A DNA stretch of 64,000 nt from Thauera sedimentorum (GTDB taxonomy: Bacteria; Pseudomonadota; Gammaproteobacteria; Burkholderiales; Rhodocyclaceae): the NCBI RefSeq assembly GCF_014489115.1, contig NZ_JACTAH010000001.1, positions 1,984,001 through 2,048,000 of the forward strand, read 5' to 3'. Numbering within the stretch: position 1 is the first letter of the stretch; every line of letters starts with the position of its first letter. Of this stretch, positions 9,981-17,910 are shown in pieces. The translations under genes were made by a program, and so were the position numbers. The notes below the pieces were generated by a model, which had not been told where the DNA came from, did no database searches, and was given only the letters and a program-made list of their open reading frames with translations.

Positions 9981-10790
9981 ATGGATCTCTACGTACTCGA
10001 CACCCCGACCCGCGTCTATACCGGCGGCCGCAGCTTCGACCGCGAACTGCCCACCGTGGTGCTGATCCACGGCGCCGGCCACGACCACAGCGTATGGAAC
10101 CACCAGGCGCGCCATCTGGCCCACCACGGCTTCGGCGTGCTCGCCCCCGACCTGCCGGGACACGGCGCCTCCGGCGGCGAAGCGCTGGCCTCGATCGACG
10201 CGCTGGCCGACTGGATCGCCGCCCTGCTCGATGCCGCCGGCGTGGTGCGTGCCGCGCTGGTCGGCCACAGCATGGGCTCGCTGGTGGCGCTGGAAACCGC
10301 CGCCCGCTTCCCGGAACGCGCCGCCGCGCTGGTCCTGGTCGGCAGCGTCGCGCCGATGCCGGTGGCCCAGCCGCTGCTCGACGCCGCCGCCGGCAACCGG
10401 CCTAAGGCGCACGCGATGATCAACCAGTGGTCCTACACCCCCGCCGGCCACCTGGGCGCCAGCGCCTCGCCCGGCCTGTGGCTGCCCGGCGTGAACAGCC
10501 GCCTGATGGAGCACCAGGGCGCCGGCGTGCTCGCCACCGACCTGGCCGCCTGCAACGCCTATGCGCGCGGCCTGGAGGCCGCCGCCGCAGTGCGCTGCCC
10601 CGCCCTGCTGGTATGCGGCGAGCGTGACCAGATGACCCCGCCGCGTGCGGTAAAACCCCTACGCGAAGCGCTTGTCAACGCGGCAGGCGGTGCGCGTATG
10701 ATGACGATACCCGGCGCCGGCCACGCGATGATGGCCGAAGCGCCGGATGCGGTAACCGATTCGATACGGGGGTTCCTCACCAACAACTAG
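9981..10790 (+). CDS. Alpha/beta-fold hydrolase
   Basis: A 269-residue cytoplasmic hydrolase. The fold landmarks are VVLIHGAGHDHSVWN (oxyanion region, residues 26-40), the nucleophile elbow GHSMG with S97, the acid in CGERDQMTPP and the histidine in GAGHAMMAEAP. The substrate is unknown; the closest general class is the esterase/haloperoxidase-like hydrolases. It starts at ATG 9981, 5 bp after metY, with AAGGAG at 9967-9972 inside the end of metY, so the two are probably co-transcribed. In some bacteria a hydrolase next to metY acts as a homoserine acetyltransferase. That is not supported here, because the length and motifs do not fit MetX. Confidence 0.85.
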   Translation: MDLYVLDTPTRVYTGGRSFDRELPTVVLIHGAGHDHSVWNHQARHLAHHGFGVLAPDLPGHGASGGEALASIDALADWIAALLDAAGVVRAALVGHSMGSLVALETAARFPERAAALVLVGSVAPMPVAQPLLDAAAGNRPKAHAMINQWSYTPAGHLGASASPGLWLPGVNSRLMEHQGAGVLATDLAACNAYARGLEAAAAVRCPALLVCGERDQMTPPRAVKPLREALVNAAGGARMMTIPGAGHAMMAEAPDAVTDSIRGFLTNN

Positions 10791-10948
10791 ACCAATACCG
10801 GGAGCAAGTCCTTGTCGCGGCCGCGTCCTTCCTGCGGCCGCGCCGCCCGCCCCGGGCGGCCAGAAACTGCCCTTGCCCCACCCCCTGTCGAGCGGATGTC
10901 GTACGGCGACACCGACAAAAAAACAGATCATCCCGACAGGAGAGAGAC

Positions 10949-11743
10949 ATGTCGCAGACGAACGATGCTCAATTGAGCGAAGGCCTCGGCTTCCCCACGG
11001 TGCGCGAGGTCGGCGCGGGCGCGCCCTTCCGCTGGCTGGCCCGCGGCCTGGGCGACCTCAAGTCCTGCCCGATTCCCAGCCTGTTCTACGGCTTCTGCTT
11101 CGCCGCCATGGGCCTGCTGATCACCTTCGTGTTCGAGCACGCCTACGAGTACACCTCGGCGCTGACCTCCGGCTTCCTGCTGCTCGCCCCCTTCCTCGCC
11201 ATGGGGCTGTACGAGATCAGCCGTCGCCGCGAGCGCAACGAAGGCTGCTCGCTGGCGCCGACGCTCACGGTGTGGCGGCGCAACGCCGGCAACATCGGCA
11301 TCTTCGCGGTCGTGCTGGGGGTGGTGTTCCTGGTCTGGGCACGCGCCTCACTGGTGGTGTTCGCGCTGTTCTACACCAACGAGATGCCCAACCTGTCGGG
11401 TTTCCTGGCGCAGATCCTGGCAATGGAGAACCTCGAATTCCTGATGGTGTATTTCGGCGTCGGCCTGATCTTCGCCACCATCGTGTTCGCGGTCAGCGTG
11501 GTGTCCATCCCGATGATGCTGGACCGCGACCAGGACGCGATCACCGCCATGCTGGCCAGCGTCGGCGCGCTGGCACGCAATCCCGGGACCATGATCCTGT
11601 GGGCGCTGACCATCGTCGTCTGCACCGTCCTCGGCTTCCTCACCTTCCACGTCGGCCTGGTGGTGCTGATGCCGGTGGTGGGCCACGCCACCTGGCACGC
11701 CTACCGCGACCTGGTGGCGCCGGCCGGCACCGGACCGGCCTGA
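10949..11743 (+). CDS. DUF2189 integral membrane protein
   Basis: A 264-residue membrane protein with about six hydrophobic helices. The N-terminal pattern (PFRWLARGLGDLKSCPIPSLFYGFCFAAMG) and the repeated membrane segments fit DUF2189, a family of unknown function common in proteobacteria. A ribosome binding site (AGGAGAGA) precedes ATG 10949. The gene stands alone between the metY-hydrolase pair and a REP-like inverted repeat. No catalytic motif is visible. Confidence 0.8.
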   Translation: MSQTNDAQLSEGLGFPTVREVGAGAPFRWLARGLGDLKSCPIPSLFYGFCFAAMGLLITFVFEHAYEYTSALTSGFLLLAPFLAMGLYEISRRRERNEGCSLAPTLTVWRRNAGNIGIFAVVLGVVFLVWARASLVVFALFYTNEMPNLSGFLAQILAMENLEFLMVYFGVGLIFATIVFAVSVVSIPMMLDRDQDAITAMLASVGALARNPGTMILWALTIVVCTVLGFLTFHVGLVVLMPVVGHATWHAYRDLVAPAGTGPA

Positions 11744-11768
11744 ACCAAGCACCGCAAGAACCGCCAGT

Positions 11769-11836
11769 AGGAGCGGCCTTGGCCGCGATGCATCCTTGGA
11801 GGAAACCACCGCCGCATCGCGGCCAAGGCCGCTCCT
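11769..11836. repeat. REP-like extragenic inverted repeat
   Basis: Two perfect 22-base arms in inverted orientation (11769-11790 and 11815-11836), core AGGAGCGGCCTTGGCCGCG, are separated by 24 bases. The same core recurs at 61306-61370 and, as AGGAGCGGGCTTGCCCGCG, at 23003-23028. All copies lie between genes, as expected for REP/BIME elements. This copy follows the DUF2189 gene and could also stop transcription. Confidence 0.75.
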
Positions 11837-11840
11837 GCTT

Positions 11841-12716
11841 TCAACCGACGGCCAGCGTGAGCACCACCGGCTGATGGTCGGACGCCGGTGTGTCGGCATC
11901 GACCTCCACCCGCTTGACCAGCGAGGCGATGTCGGCAGAGACGAAGAAGAAATCGCAGCAGTACGGACGATCCGGCCATTCCGCGCCATGCAGCCCTACC
12001 GTCGCATCGTGCAGCGTGCCGGGATGGCGGATGCGCCAGGCGTCGCGCCAGCCCGGCGCCAGGCCGCCCAGCGGCTGACACAGGGCGGCATACTCCTCGC
12101 CGTCCGGTTCGCAGTTGAAGTCCCCACACAGCACCGCCGATGCGGGCCGCGGACGCGGCGCGAAGGCCGGGTTGCCCTCGCGCGCCGTGCCACCGGCCGC
12201 GGCATTGGCCACCGCCTCGCGCTGCAGCGCGCGCAGGGTTTCCATCTGGGCGCGCCGCTGGCGCTGCGAATAGTATTCCAGGTGGGTGGTCATCACCCGC
12301 AGCCAGCCCCAGGGCACGGCAATCACCGCCTCCACGCACACCCGCTGCATCGACGGCAGGTCCGGGTCGGGCGGGCGCGGCAGCAGATGCCGGAAGACCT
12401 GGTCCACCGGCAGGCGCGACAGGATGAGGTTGCCGAAGCGCGATCGTCCGCCCTCGCCGTCGCGCGCGTCGATGCCGGCGCCGAACACCGGCTCGTAGCC
12501 GGGGAAGGCCTGGGCGAACCAGGCGGGTTCGTCCTCGCGCGCCCCGCCCGGCAGGCCGCCGAAATTGCTCGCGACCTCCTGCAGGCAGATCACGTCCACC
12601 CCGTGGGTGCCGCCGAGCGCACGGATCGCCTGCGCGGTGCGCGGCAGATCGACCCGCCCGTCGGCGCCTCGCCCCCACTGGATGTTCCAGCTCACCACCT
12701 TCACCGACGTCGTCAT
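11841..12716 (-). CDS. Endonuclease/exonuclease/phosphatase (EEP) family protein
   Basis: A 291-residue protein of the EEP superfamily of metal-dependent phosphodiesterases (relatives of ExoIII and DNase I). The motifs are VVSWNIQWGRGADG at the N-terminus (Asn of the active site), VICLQEVA (metal-binding Glu), LCGDFNCEPDGEEY (Asp/Asn pair) and the C-terminal SDHQPVVL (catalytic Asp-His). No signal peptide is seen, so it is probably cytoplasmic. The substrate (nucleic acid or phospho-compound) cannot be told from sequence. It is divergent from the CDF transporter, with 127 bp between. Confidence 0.88.
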   Translation of the reverse strand: MTTSVKVVSWNIQWGRGADGRVDLPRTAQAIRALGGTHGVDVICLQEVASNFGGLPGGAREDEPAWFAQAFPGYEPVFGAGIDARDGEGGRSRFGNLILSRLPVDQVFRHLLPRPPDPDLPSMQRVCVEAVIAVPWGWLRVMTTHLEYYSQRQRRAQMETLRALQREAVANAAAGGTAREGNPAFAPRPRPASAVLCGDFNCEPDGEEYAALCQPLGGLAPGWRDAWRIRHPGTLHDATVGLHGAEWPDRPYCCDFFFVSADIASLVKRVEVDADTPASDHQPVVLTLAVG

Positions 12717-12843
12717 CGCCCGGGCTCCAAGCTGCCATGCTGATCGTTGGATTATGGATCAGGCTCGCGCGCGCTTCATGTGCGAGGCGGCACACCCGCC
12801 GCCGACACGGCATAATCGACCGGCCACCGCGCAAATCCCGCCC

Positions 12844-13818
12844 ATGCACGCACCGCACACCCCTTCCTCCGTCAGCGACACGCCCCACGACCACCATCAC
12901 GGCGGCCACGGGCACGATCACGCCCATCACCACGCCGCCAGCCGCTGGCTGCCGCTGGCGCTGGCGATCACCCTGGGCTTTGCCGCTGTCGAGGCCTTCG
13001 CCGGCTGGTGGTCCGGTTCGCTGGCCCTGCTCGGCGACGCCGGCCACATGCTCACCGATGCGCTGGCCCTGGGTCTGGCCACCCTCGCCGCCCGCTTCGC
13101 CCGCGCCCCGGCCAGCCCCCGGCACTCCTACGGCCTGCACCGCATGGAGGCACTGGCGGCCCTGGCCAACGGCCTGCTCATGCTGGCGCTGGTCGGCACG
13201 CTCACCTGGCAAGCCATCCTGCGCCTGGGCGCGCCGCGCGAGGTTGCCGGCGAAGTCGTCACCGCAGTGGCACTGAGCGGCCTGGCGATCAACCTGCTGG
13301 TCGCCTGGTTGCTGACACGCGGGGAAGGCGACCTGAACACGCGCGGCGCGCTGCTGCACGTGCTGGGCGACGCGCTCGGCTCGGTGGCGGCGCTCGCCTC
13401 GGGCCTGATCATCCAGTTCACCGGCTGGACCCCCATCGACCCGCTGCTGACCATGCTGATCGGCGGACTGATCCTCGCCTCCACGCTCGCCCTGCTGCGG
13501 CGGGTGTTCAACACCTTGCTCGAGGGCGTCCCCGAGGGCCTGTCGCTGCAGCGGGTGGGGCAGGCGATGGCCGCCACCGAAGGCGTGCGTTCGGTGCACG
13601 ACCTGCACATCTGGAGCCTGGATTCGCGCCATCCGGCGCTCTCGGCCCATGTGGTGATTGCCCATGCCACCGAATGGCCCGCGGTGCTGGCCGCGCTGCG
13701 CCGCATGCTGCACGCGCGCTTCGCCATCGATCACATCACCCTGCAGCCCGAGTTGCCGCGCGACGAGCCCATGGTTTTTGCGCCGCATCATTCCCGCCGC
13801 TCCGAGGATCGCAGATAA
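12844..13818 (+). CDS. Cation diffusion facilitator (CDF) metal exporter
   Basis: A 324-residue inner-membrane Zn2+/Co2+/Cd2+:proton antiporter of the CzcD/ZitB type. A histidine-rich N-terminus (residues 15-30, HDHHHGGHGHDHAHHH) probably binds or buffers metal. Six membrane helices follow. The transport site is formed by GDAGHMLTDALAL (H68, D72) and HVLGDALGS (H172, D176). The HxxxD/HxxxD pattern is typical of zinc-preferring members. The cytoplasmic C-terminal domain carries VHDLHIWSLDS. Its stop is followed directly by the HDOD gene at 13821, suggesting coupled expression. Confidence 0.93.
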   Translation: MHAPHTPSSVSDTPHDHHHGGHGHDHAHHHAASRWLPLALAITLGFAAVEAFAGWWSGSLALLGDAGHMLTDALALGLATLAARFARAPASPRHSYGLHRMEALAALANGLLMLALVGTLTWQAILRLGAPREVAGEVVTAVALSGLAINLLVAWLLTRGEGDLNTRGALLHVLGDALGSVAALASGLIIQFTGWTPIDPLLTMLIGGLILASTLALLRRVFNTLLEGVPEGLSLQRVGQAMAATEGVRSVHDLHIWSLDSRHPALSAHVVIAHATEWPAVLAALRRMLHARFAIDHITLQPELPRDEPMVFAPHHSRRSEDRR

Positions 13819-13820
13819 TC

Positions 13821-14702
13821 ATGCCGAACGCCCATCGGACCCGCCTCATGCATTCCGCCCAGGAACTCGTTTCCCAGCTCGACGCCCTCGCCTCCCTGCC
13901 CACGGTCTACCAGCGCATCCGCGACGAGCTGGACTCCCCGGACGGTTCGGTGACCGAGGTCGGGCGTCTGGTGGCCGCGGACCCCGCGCTGACCGCCCGC
14001 CTGCTGCGCGTGGTCAACAGCGCGCTCTACGGCTACGGCGGCCAGGTGGACACGGTCGCCCGTGCGGTGCAGATCCTCGGCCTGCAACAGGTGCATGACC
14101 TGGTGCTGGCGATGTCGCTCAGCTCGGTGTTCGCCGGCATCAGCGCGGAACACATGGACATGAACCGCTTCTGGCGCGGCAGCATGATGTGCGCACTGGC
14201 GTCCCGCGCCATTGCGCGCGGCTGCGGCCTGCCCAGCGCCGAACGCCTGTTCGTGGTCGGCCTGCTGGCCGATCTCGGTCATCTGGCCATGTACCAGACG
14301 GTTCCCGACCTCGCCTTCGAGGCGCAGCTCGCGGCCGACCGCGGCGAGCCGCTGGCCGAAGCCGAGCGCCGCCTGATCGGCTGCGATTACGCCGAGGTGG
14401 GCGCCGCGCTGGCGGACCACTGGAAGCTGCCGCCCTGCTTCGCCGAGGTGCTCGGCGCCCAGCTCGATCCCCGCCTGGGCGGCGACAGCGCCTTCGATGC
14501 GGCCATCGTGCATGTCGCCACGCAACTGGTGCGTGCCGACCGCTGCGGCGAATCGAGCGATACCGCCGCAGCGCGCGTGGCGGCCCCGGTGTGGCAGCAA
14601 CTGTCGATGTCGCCCACCAGCCTGGGACGCATCCGCGAGGAGGCGGAGCTCAACCTCGCGGCCTACGTGGCCCTGTTCTTTCCCAAGCTCGGCGTTCAGT
14701 AA
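13821..14702 (+). CDS. HDOD domain signalling protein
   Basis: A 293-residue protein made of one HDOD domain, the catalytically altered HD-hydrolase-like module found in signalling proteins. Typical segments are LASLPTVYQRIRDELDSPDGS, VAADPALTARLLRVVNSALYG, and VARAVQILGLQQVHDLVLAMSL. No output domain is attached. HDOD proteins often act in stress, c-di-GMP or motility signalling, but the role here is unknown. ATG 13821 is 2 bp after the CDF stop; a second in-frame ATG at 13848 is possible. Its TAA overlaps the convergent hoxW stop by 7 bp. Confidence 0.85.
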   Translation: MPNAHRTRLMHSAQELVSQLDALASLPTVYQRIRDELDSPDGSVTEVGRLVAADPALTARLLRVVNSALYGYGGQVDTVARAVQILGLQQVHDLVLAMSLSSVFAGISAEHMDMNRFWRGSMMCALASRAIARGCGLPSAERLFVVGLLADLGHLAMYQTVPDLAFEAQLAADRGEPLAEAERRLIGCDYAEVGAALADHWKLPPCFAEVLGAQLDPRLGGDSAFDAAIVHVATQLVRADRCGESSDTAAARVAAPVWQQLSMSPTSLGRIREEAELNLAAYVALFFPKLGVQ

Positions 14703-15175
14703 GCAGGCAGCGACCCCCAGTCTCCGGGGTCGACGAGCAGTCGCTGCAGCAAGGCCCAGGCATGATCGGCAGACGCCGCGGCGCGCGCCGACAGCCCCTC
14801 TCCCAGTGCAAAGGATTCGCCGGCCACCGCCAGCACCCATGCGGGCGGCGGCGGGCAGTCATGGATCTGGCGATAGACCGCCAGCAAGGCGGCGGGCGCC
14901 AGCGCGTGCGAGAAGGTCGCACGGCCGGGCTCGGGCGCAAGCGCGCGCAGCTCGGCATCTGCCGCCAGCCCCCGCGCCGCGTCGACGAAGAGCACGCGTT
15001 CCGCGCCCGCCATCTCCAGCGCGTGCTCGACCTGCAGCTGGTAGTCGCAGACCACGCTCACCCCGGGCGCCCCCAGGTTTTCCAGCCGCTCGGCCAGCAG
15101 CGGCCCGAGGGCGTCGTCGCCGCGCGACCGGTTGCCGACCGCGAACACCACCGTGCGGGGTGCGGGCGCGCTCAC
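14696..15175 (-). CDS. hoxW: Hydrogenase maturation protease HoxW
   Basis: A 159-residue [NiFe]-hydrogenase-specific endopeptidase. It removes the C-terminal peptide of the large subunit (HoxH) once nickel is in place. The N-terminus VVFAVGNRSRGDDALGPLLAERL has the family GNxxxxDD nickel-sensing segment, and a second acidic residue lies in VLFVDAARG. The start is GTG 15175, overlapping the hoxH stop by 4 bp (GTGA), so translation is coupled. Its position directly after hoxH supports HoxW rather than a generic HyaD. The 3' end overlaps the convergent HDOD gene. Confidence 0.88.
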   Translation of the reverse strand: MSAPAPRTVVFAVGNRSRGDDALGPLLAERLENLGAPGVSVVCDYQLQVEHALEMAGAERVLFVDAARGLAADAELRALAPEPGRATFSHALAPAALLAVYRQIHDCPPPPAWVLAVAGESFALGEGLSARAAASADHAWALLQRLLVDPGDWGSLPAY

Positions 15176-16638
15176 CGCTCGCGCACCACCCGCTGGTGCA
15201 CCGTACCGTCGGTGGAGGCGAGTTCGACGACCAGCGGCATCTGTCCCAGCGCATGGGTGGCGCAGGACAGGCAGGGATCGTAGGCGCGGATGGCCACCTC
15301 GATATGGTTGAGCAGGCCCTCGGTGAGCGTTCGCCCGGACAGGTAGCGTTTCGCCACCTCGCGTACCGCGGTGTTCATGGCCTGGTTGTTGTGGGTGGTG
15401 GAGACGATGAGGTTGCACATCGTCACCAGGTCGTCCTCGCCGATACGGTAGTGGTGGATCAGGGTGCCGCGCGGCGCTTCGATGATGCCCACCCCTTCGC
15501 GCCGGCTGGTGCCGGTGGTGAGCAGCTCGCCGCTGCGCAGATCGGGGTCGTCGAGCAGCTCGCGGATCACCTCGGCGGCGTGCAGCATCTCGATCATGCG
15601 CGCCCAGTGGTAGGCCAGCGTGGCATGCACCGGGTGCCCCTGCCCGTGATCGAGGAATTCGCGCCGCTCGGCCTCTGCAAAGGGCGTGGGGATGAAGTCG
15701 CAGTTCTGCACCCGCGCGAGCGGCCCCACCCGGTACCAGCCGGTCTCGGGCCCGAGCTCGCGCAGGAAGGGAAACTTCATGTAGCTCCACGGTTTGACCT
15801 CCTCGCAGATCAGCCGGTGGTAGTCCTGGTCGGGCACGTGGTCGCGCAGGATGCGCCCTTCGGCGTCGCGCACGCGCAGCCCGCCGTCGTAGAGATCCAT
15901 CGCGCCGTCGGCGCGCACCAGGCTCATGAAGGCGGAGTCGAAGCTGCCGAACACGTCGTACAGCGCCGGGTCGGCGCGGTGCAGGCGCTTGACCAGCTCC
16001 ACCGCCGCGCGGCTCCAGTCGATCACCTGATGGATGTCGCGGCTGAGCAGCGCGTGGTCCTCGGCGGACAGGCGGCGGTTCATGCCGCCGGACACCGCGC
16101 CGGTGCCGTGGATCTTCTTGCCGGCAGTGGCGCGGATCACCTCCTGGCCGAACTTGCGCAGCAGCACGCCCTGGCGGGCAACCTCCGGGTGCGCCGCCGC
16201 CACGCCGACGATGTTGCGCCGCGCCACCTCGGACTCGAAGCCGAACAGCAGATCCGGCGAGGACAGATGGAAGAAGTGCAGCGCGTGCGACTGCAGGATC
16301 TGCCCGTAGTGCATCAGCCGGCGCAGCTTCTCGGCGCTGGCGGTGATCGGCGCGGCGCCGGTGGCAACATCCAGCGCCTTGGCCGCCGCCAGGTGGTGGC
16401 TCACCGGGCAGATGCCGCACAGGCGCTGCACCATCACCGGCACCTCCCAGTACGGGCGGCCCTGGATGAAGACCTCGAAGCCGCGGAACTCGACGATGTG
16501 CAGGCGGGCTTCGCGCACCTCATCGTGCTCGTCGATCAGCAGGGTCACCTTGCCGTGGCCTTCCACCCGCGACACCGGGTCGATGGCCACGCGGCGCAGG
16601 CTGTCGCGCCCGTCGGCGGTTTCCAGTTCGAATGCCAT
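15172..16638 (-). CDS. hoxH: NAD-reducing hydrogenase large subunit HoxH
   Basis: A 488-residue [NiFe] catalytic subunit that splits or makes H2. The N-terminal nickel ligands are C74 and C77 in RLCGICPVSHH. The C-terminal ligands are C456 and C459 in DPCLSCATH. H462 marks the expected cleavage site, leaving a 26-residue extension for HoxW to remove. IDPVSRVEGHGKV is the L1-proximal signature. The L1 and L2 forms place it with the group 3d bidirectional NAD-linked enzymes. hoxW follows with overlap and hoxY precedes by 4 bp. No hyp maturation genes are in this window, so they must be elsewhere. Confidence 0.95.
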   Translation of the reverse strand: MAFELETADGRDSLRRVAIDPVSRVEGHGKVTLLIDEHDEVREARLHIVEFRGFEVFIQGRPYWEVPVMVQRLCGICPVSHHLAAAKALDVATGAAPITASAEKLRRLMHYGQILQSHALHFFHLSSPDLLFGFESEVARRNIVGVAAAHPEVARQGVLLRKFGQEVIRATAGKKIHGTGAVSGGMNRRLSAEDHALLSRDIHQVIDWSRAAVELVKRLHRADPALYDVFGSFDSAFMSLVRADGAMDLYDGGLRVRDAEGRILRDHVPDQDYHRLICEEVKPWSYMKFPFLRELGPETGWYRVGPLARVQNCDFIPTPFAEAERREFLDHGQGHPVHATLAYHWARMIEMLHAAEVIRELLDDPDLRSGELLTTGTSRREGVGIIEAPRGTLIHHYRIGEDDLVTMCNLIVSTTHNNQAMNTAVREVAKRYLSGRTLTEGLLNHIEVAIRAYDPCLSCATHALGQMPLVVELASTDGTVHQRVVRER

Positions 16639-16642
16639 GATC

Positions 16643-17206
16643 TCAGTCGTAATGCATCAGGTCGTAAGGCAGGCGCGGGGTGCGCCCGGCGATCAGGTCG
16701 GTGAGGAACTTCCACAGCGCCTCGCCCGGGGGCGGGCAGCCGGGCACGAAGTAATCCACCCGCACCACCTCGTGGATGGGGCGCACCTTGTCGAGCAGCA
16801 GCGGCAGTTCCGGGTCGTCCGGGATCTGCGGCGCGGCCAGCCCCTCGCGGAACTGGTAGACCTGCTGCAGGCAGGCGCCCAGCTCCAGGTGGTTGCGCTG
16901 CGCCGGCAGGCCGCCATTGACCGCGCAGGCCCCCACCGCCACCAGGATCTTGCAGTTGCGACGGAATTCGCGCAGCACATGGACGTTCTCCGCATTGCAC
17001 ACCCCGCCCTCGATCAGGCCGATGTCGCAGGGGCCGCAGTGCTTCACGTCGGTGAGCGGCGAGCGGTCGAAGTCCACCAGCTGGGCCAGCTCGAAGAGGT
17101 GCTCGTCGATGTCGAGCAGCGACATGTGGCAGCCGAAGCAGCCGGCCAGCGAAGTGGTGGCGATGCGCAGCCGCGGGCGGCGGGCATCGGACTCGGCGGC
17201 ATCCAT
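16643..17206 (-). CDS. hoxY: NAD-reducing hydrogenase small subunit HoxY
   Basis: A 187-residue protein carrying the proximal [4Fe-4S] cluster of the hydrogenase module. The cysteine motifs are CFGCHMSLLD, CGPCDIGLIEGGVC, GACAVNGG and PGCPPPGEALW, as in HoxY and the related NuoB. There is no twin-arginine signal peptide, which fits a cytoplasmic soluble enzyme. The ATG overlaps the hoxU stop by one base (TGATG), and hoxH starts 4 bp after the hoxY stop. Confidence 0.95.
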   Translation of the reverse strand: MDAAESDARRPRLRIATTSLAGCFGCHMSLLDIDEHLFELAQLVDFDRSPLTDVKHCGPCDIGLIEGGVCNAENVHVLREFRRNCKILVAVGACAVNGGLPAQRNHLELGACLQQVYQFREGLAAPQIPDDPELPLLLDKVRPIHEVVRVDYFVPGCPPPGEALWKFLTDLIAGRTPRLPYDLMHYD

Positions 17207-17910
17207 CACTTGTCCTCCTGCATGGCGACTACGTGGATGGGCTGCGCGTCGTACTTGCGCGCGCCGATGGGCTGGGCGAAGCCGACCCGCTTCCTGAGGA
17301 TCACGCCCACCGGGCAGATGCTGGCGGCCAGGTCGTTGGCAGCGAAGTCGGTATCGCCCAGGCGGCCGGATTCGGCATTCACCACCAGGTGCTTGTGGAT
17401 GCCGCGCTCGGTGAGCGCGAACACATTCTTGTGGTCGACATCGCGCGAGGCGCGCACGCACAGCTCGCAGAAGATGCAGCGGTTGAAGTCGAGCAGCACC
17501 TCGGGGTGGGAGGCATCCACCGGGCGGTCGGGGAAGAAGTGGTTGAAGCGCGGGGTGAGCATCTCCAGGTCGTAGGCCAGGGCCTGCAGCTGACAGTTGC
17601 CGCTCTTCTCGCAGGAGGGACAGAAGTGATTGCCCTCGACGAACAGCATCTGCAGCAGCGCGCGGCGCTCGCCGTTGATCTCCGGGGTGTTGCTCTCCAC
17701 CTCCATGCCTTCCTTGGCCGGCATGGCACAGGAGGACACGTGCCGCCCGGCCACCTTGACGATGCACAGCTTGCACGAGCCGTGCGGCGGGAAGTCCGGG
17801 TGCCAGCACAGGTGCGGAATGTAGTGCCCGGCCGCGCGCGCGGCCTGCAGGATGGTCTGGCCGTCGGTGAAGGGCACCGGCTGGCCGTCGAACAGGAAGG
17901 TGCCGCTCAT
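17206..17910 (-). CDS. hoxU: NAD-reducing hydrogenase diaphorase subunit HoxU
   Basis: A 234-residue iron-sulfur protein, homologous to the N-terminus of NuoG, that carries electrons between HoxY and HoxF. Cluster motifs in order are a plant-type [2Fe-2S] site (HLCWHPDFPPHGSCKLCIV ... SSCAMP), a His-Cys3 [4Fe-4S] site (GNHFCPSCEKSGNCQLQ) and a further set in CIFCELCVRAS and ICPVGVI. ATG 17910 overlaps the hoxF stop by 4 bp (ATGA). HoxU plus HoxF form the NADH-oxidising diaphorase module of the enzyme. Confidence 0.94.
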   Translation of the reverse strand: MSGTFLFDGQPVPFTDGQTILQAARAAGHYIPHLCWHPDFPPHGSCKLCIVKVAGRHVSSCAMPAKEGMEVESNTPEINGERRALLQMLFVEGNHFCPSCEKSGNCQLQALAYDLEMLTPRFNHFFPDRPVDASHPEVLLDFNRCIFCELCVRASRDVDHKNVFALTERGIHKHLVVNAESGRLGDTDFAANDLAASICPVGVILRKRVGFAQPIGARKYDAQPIHVVAMQEDK

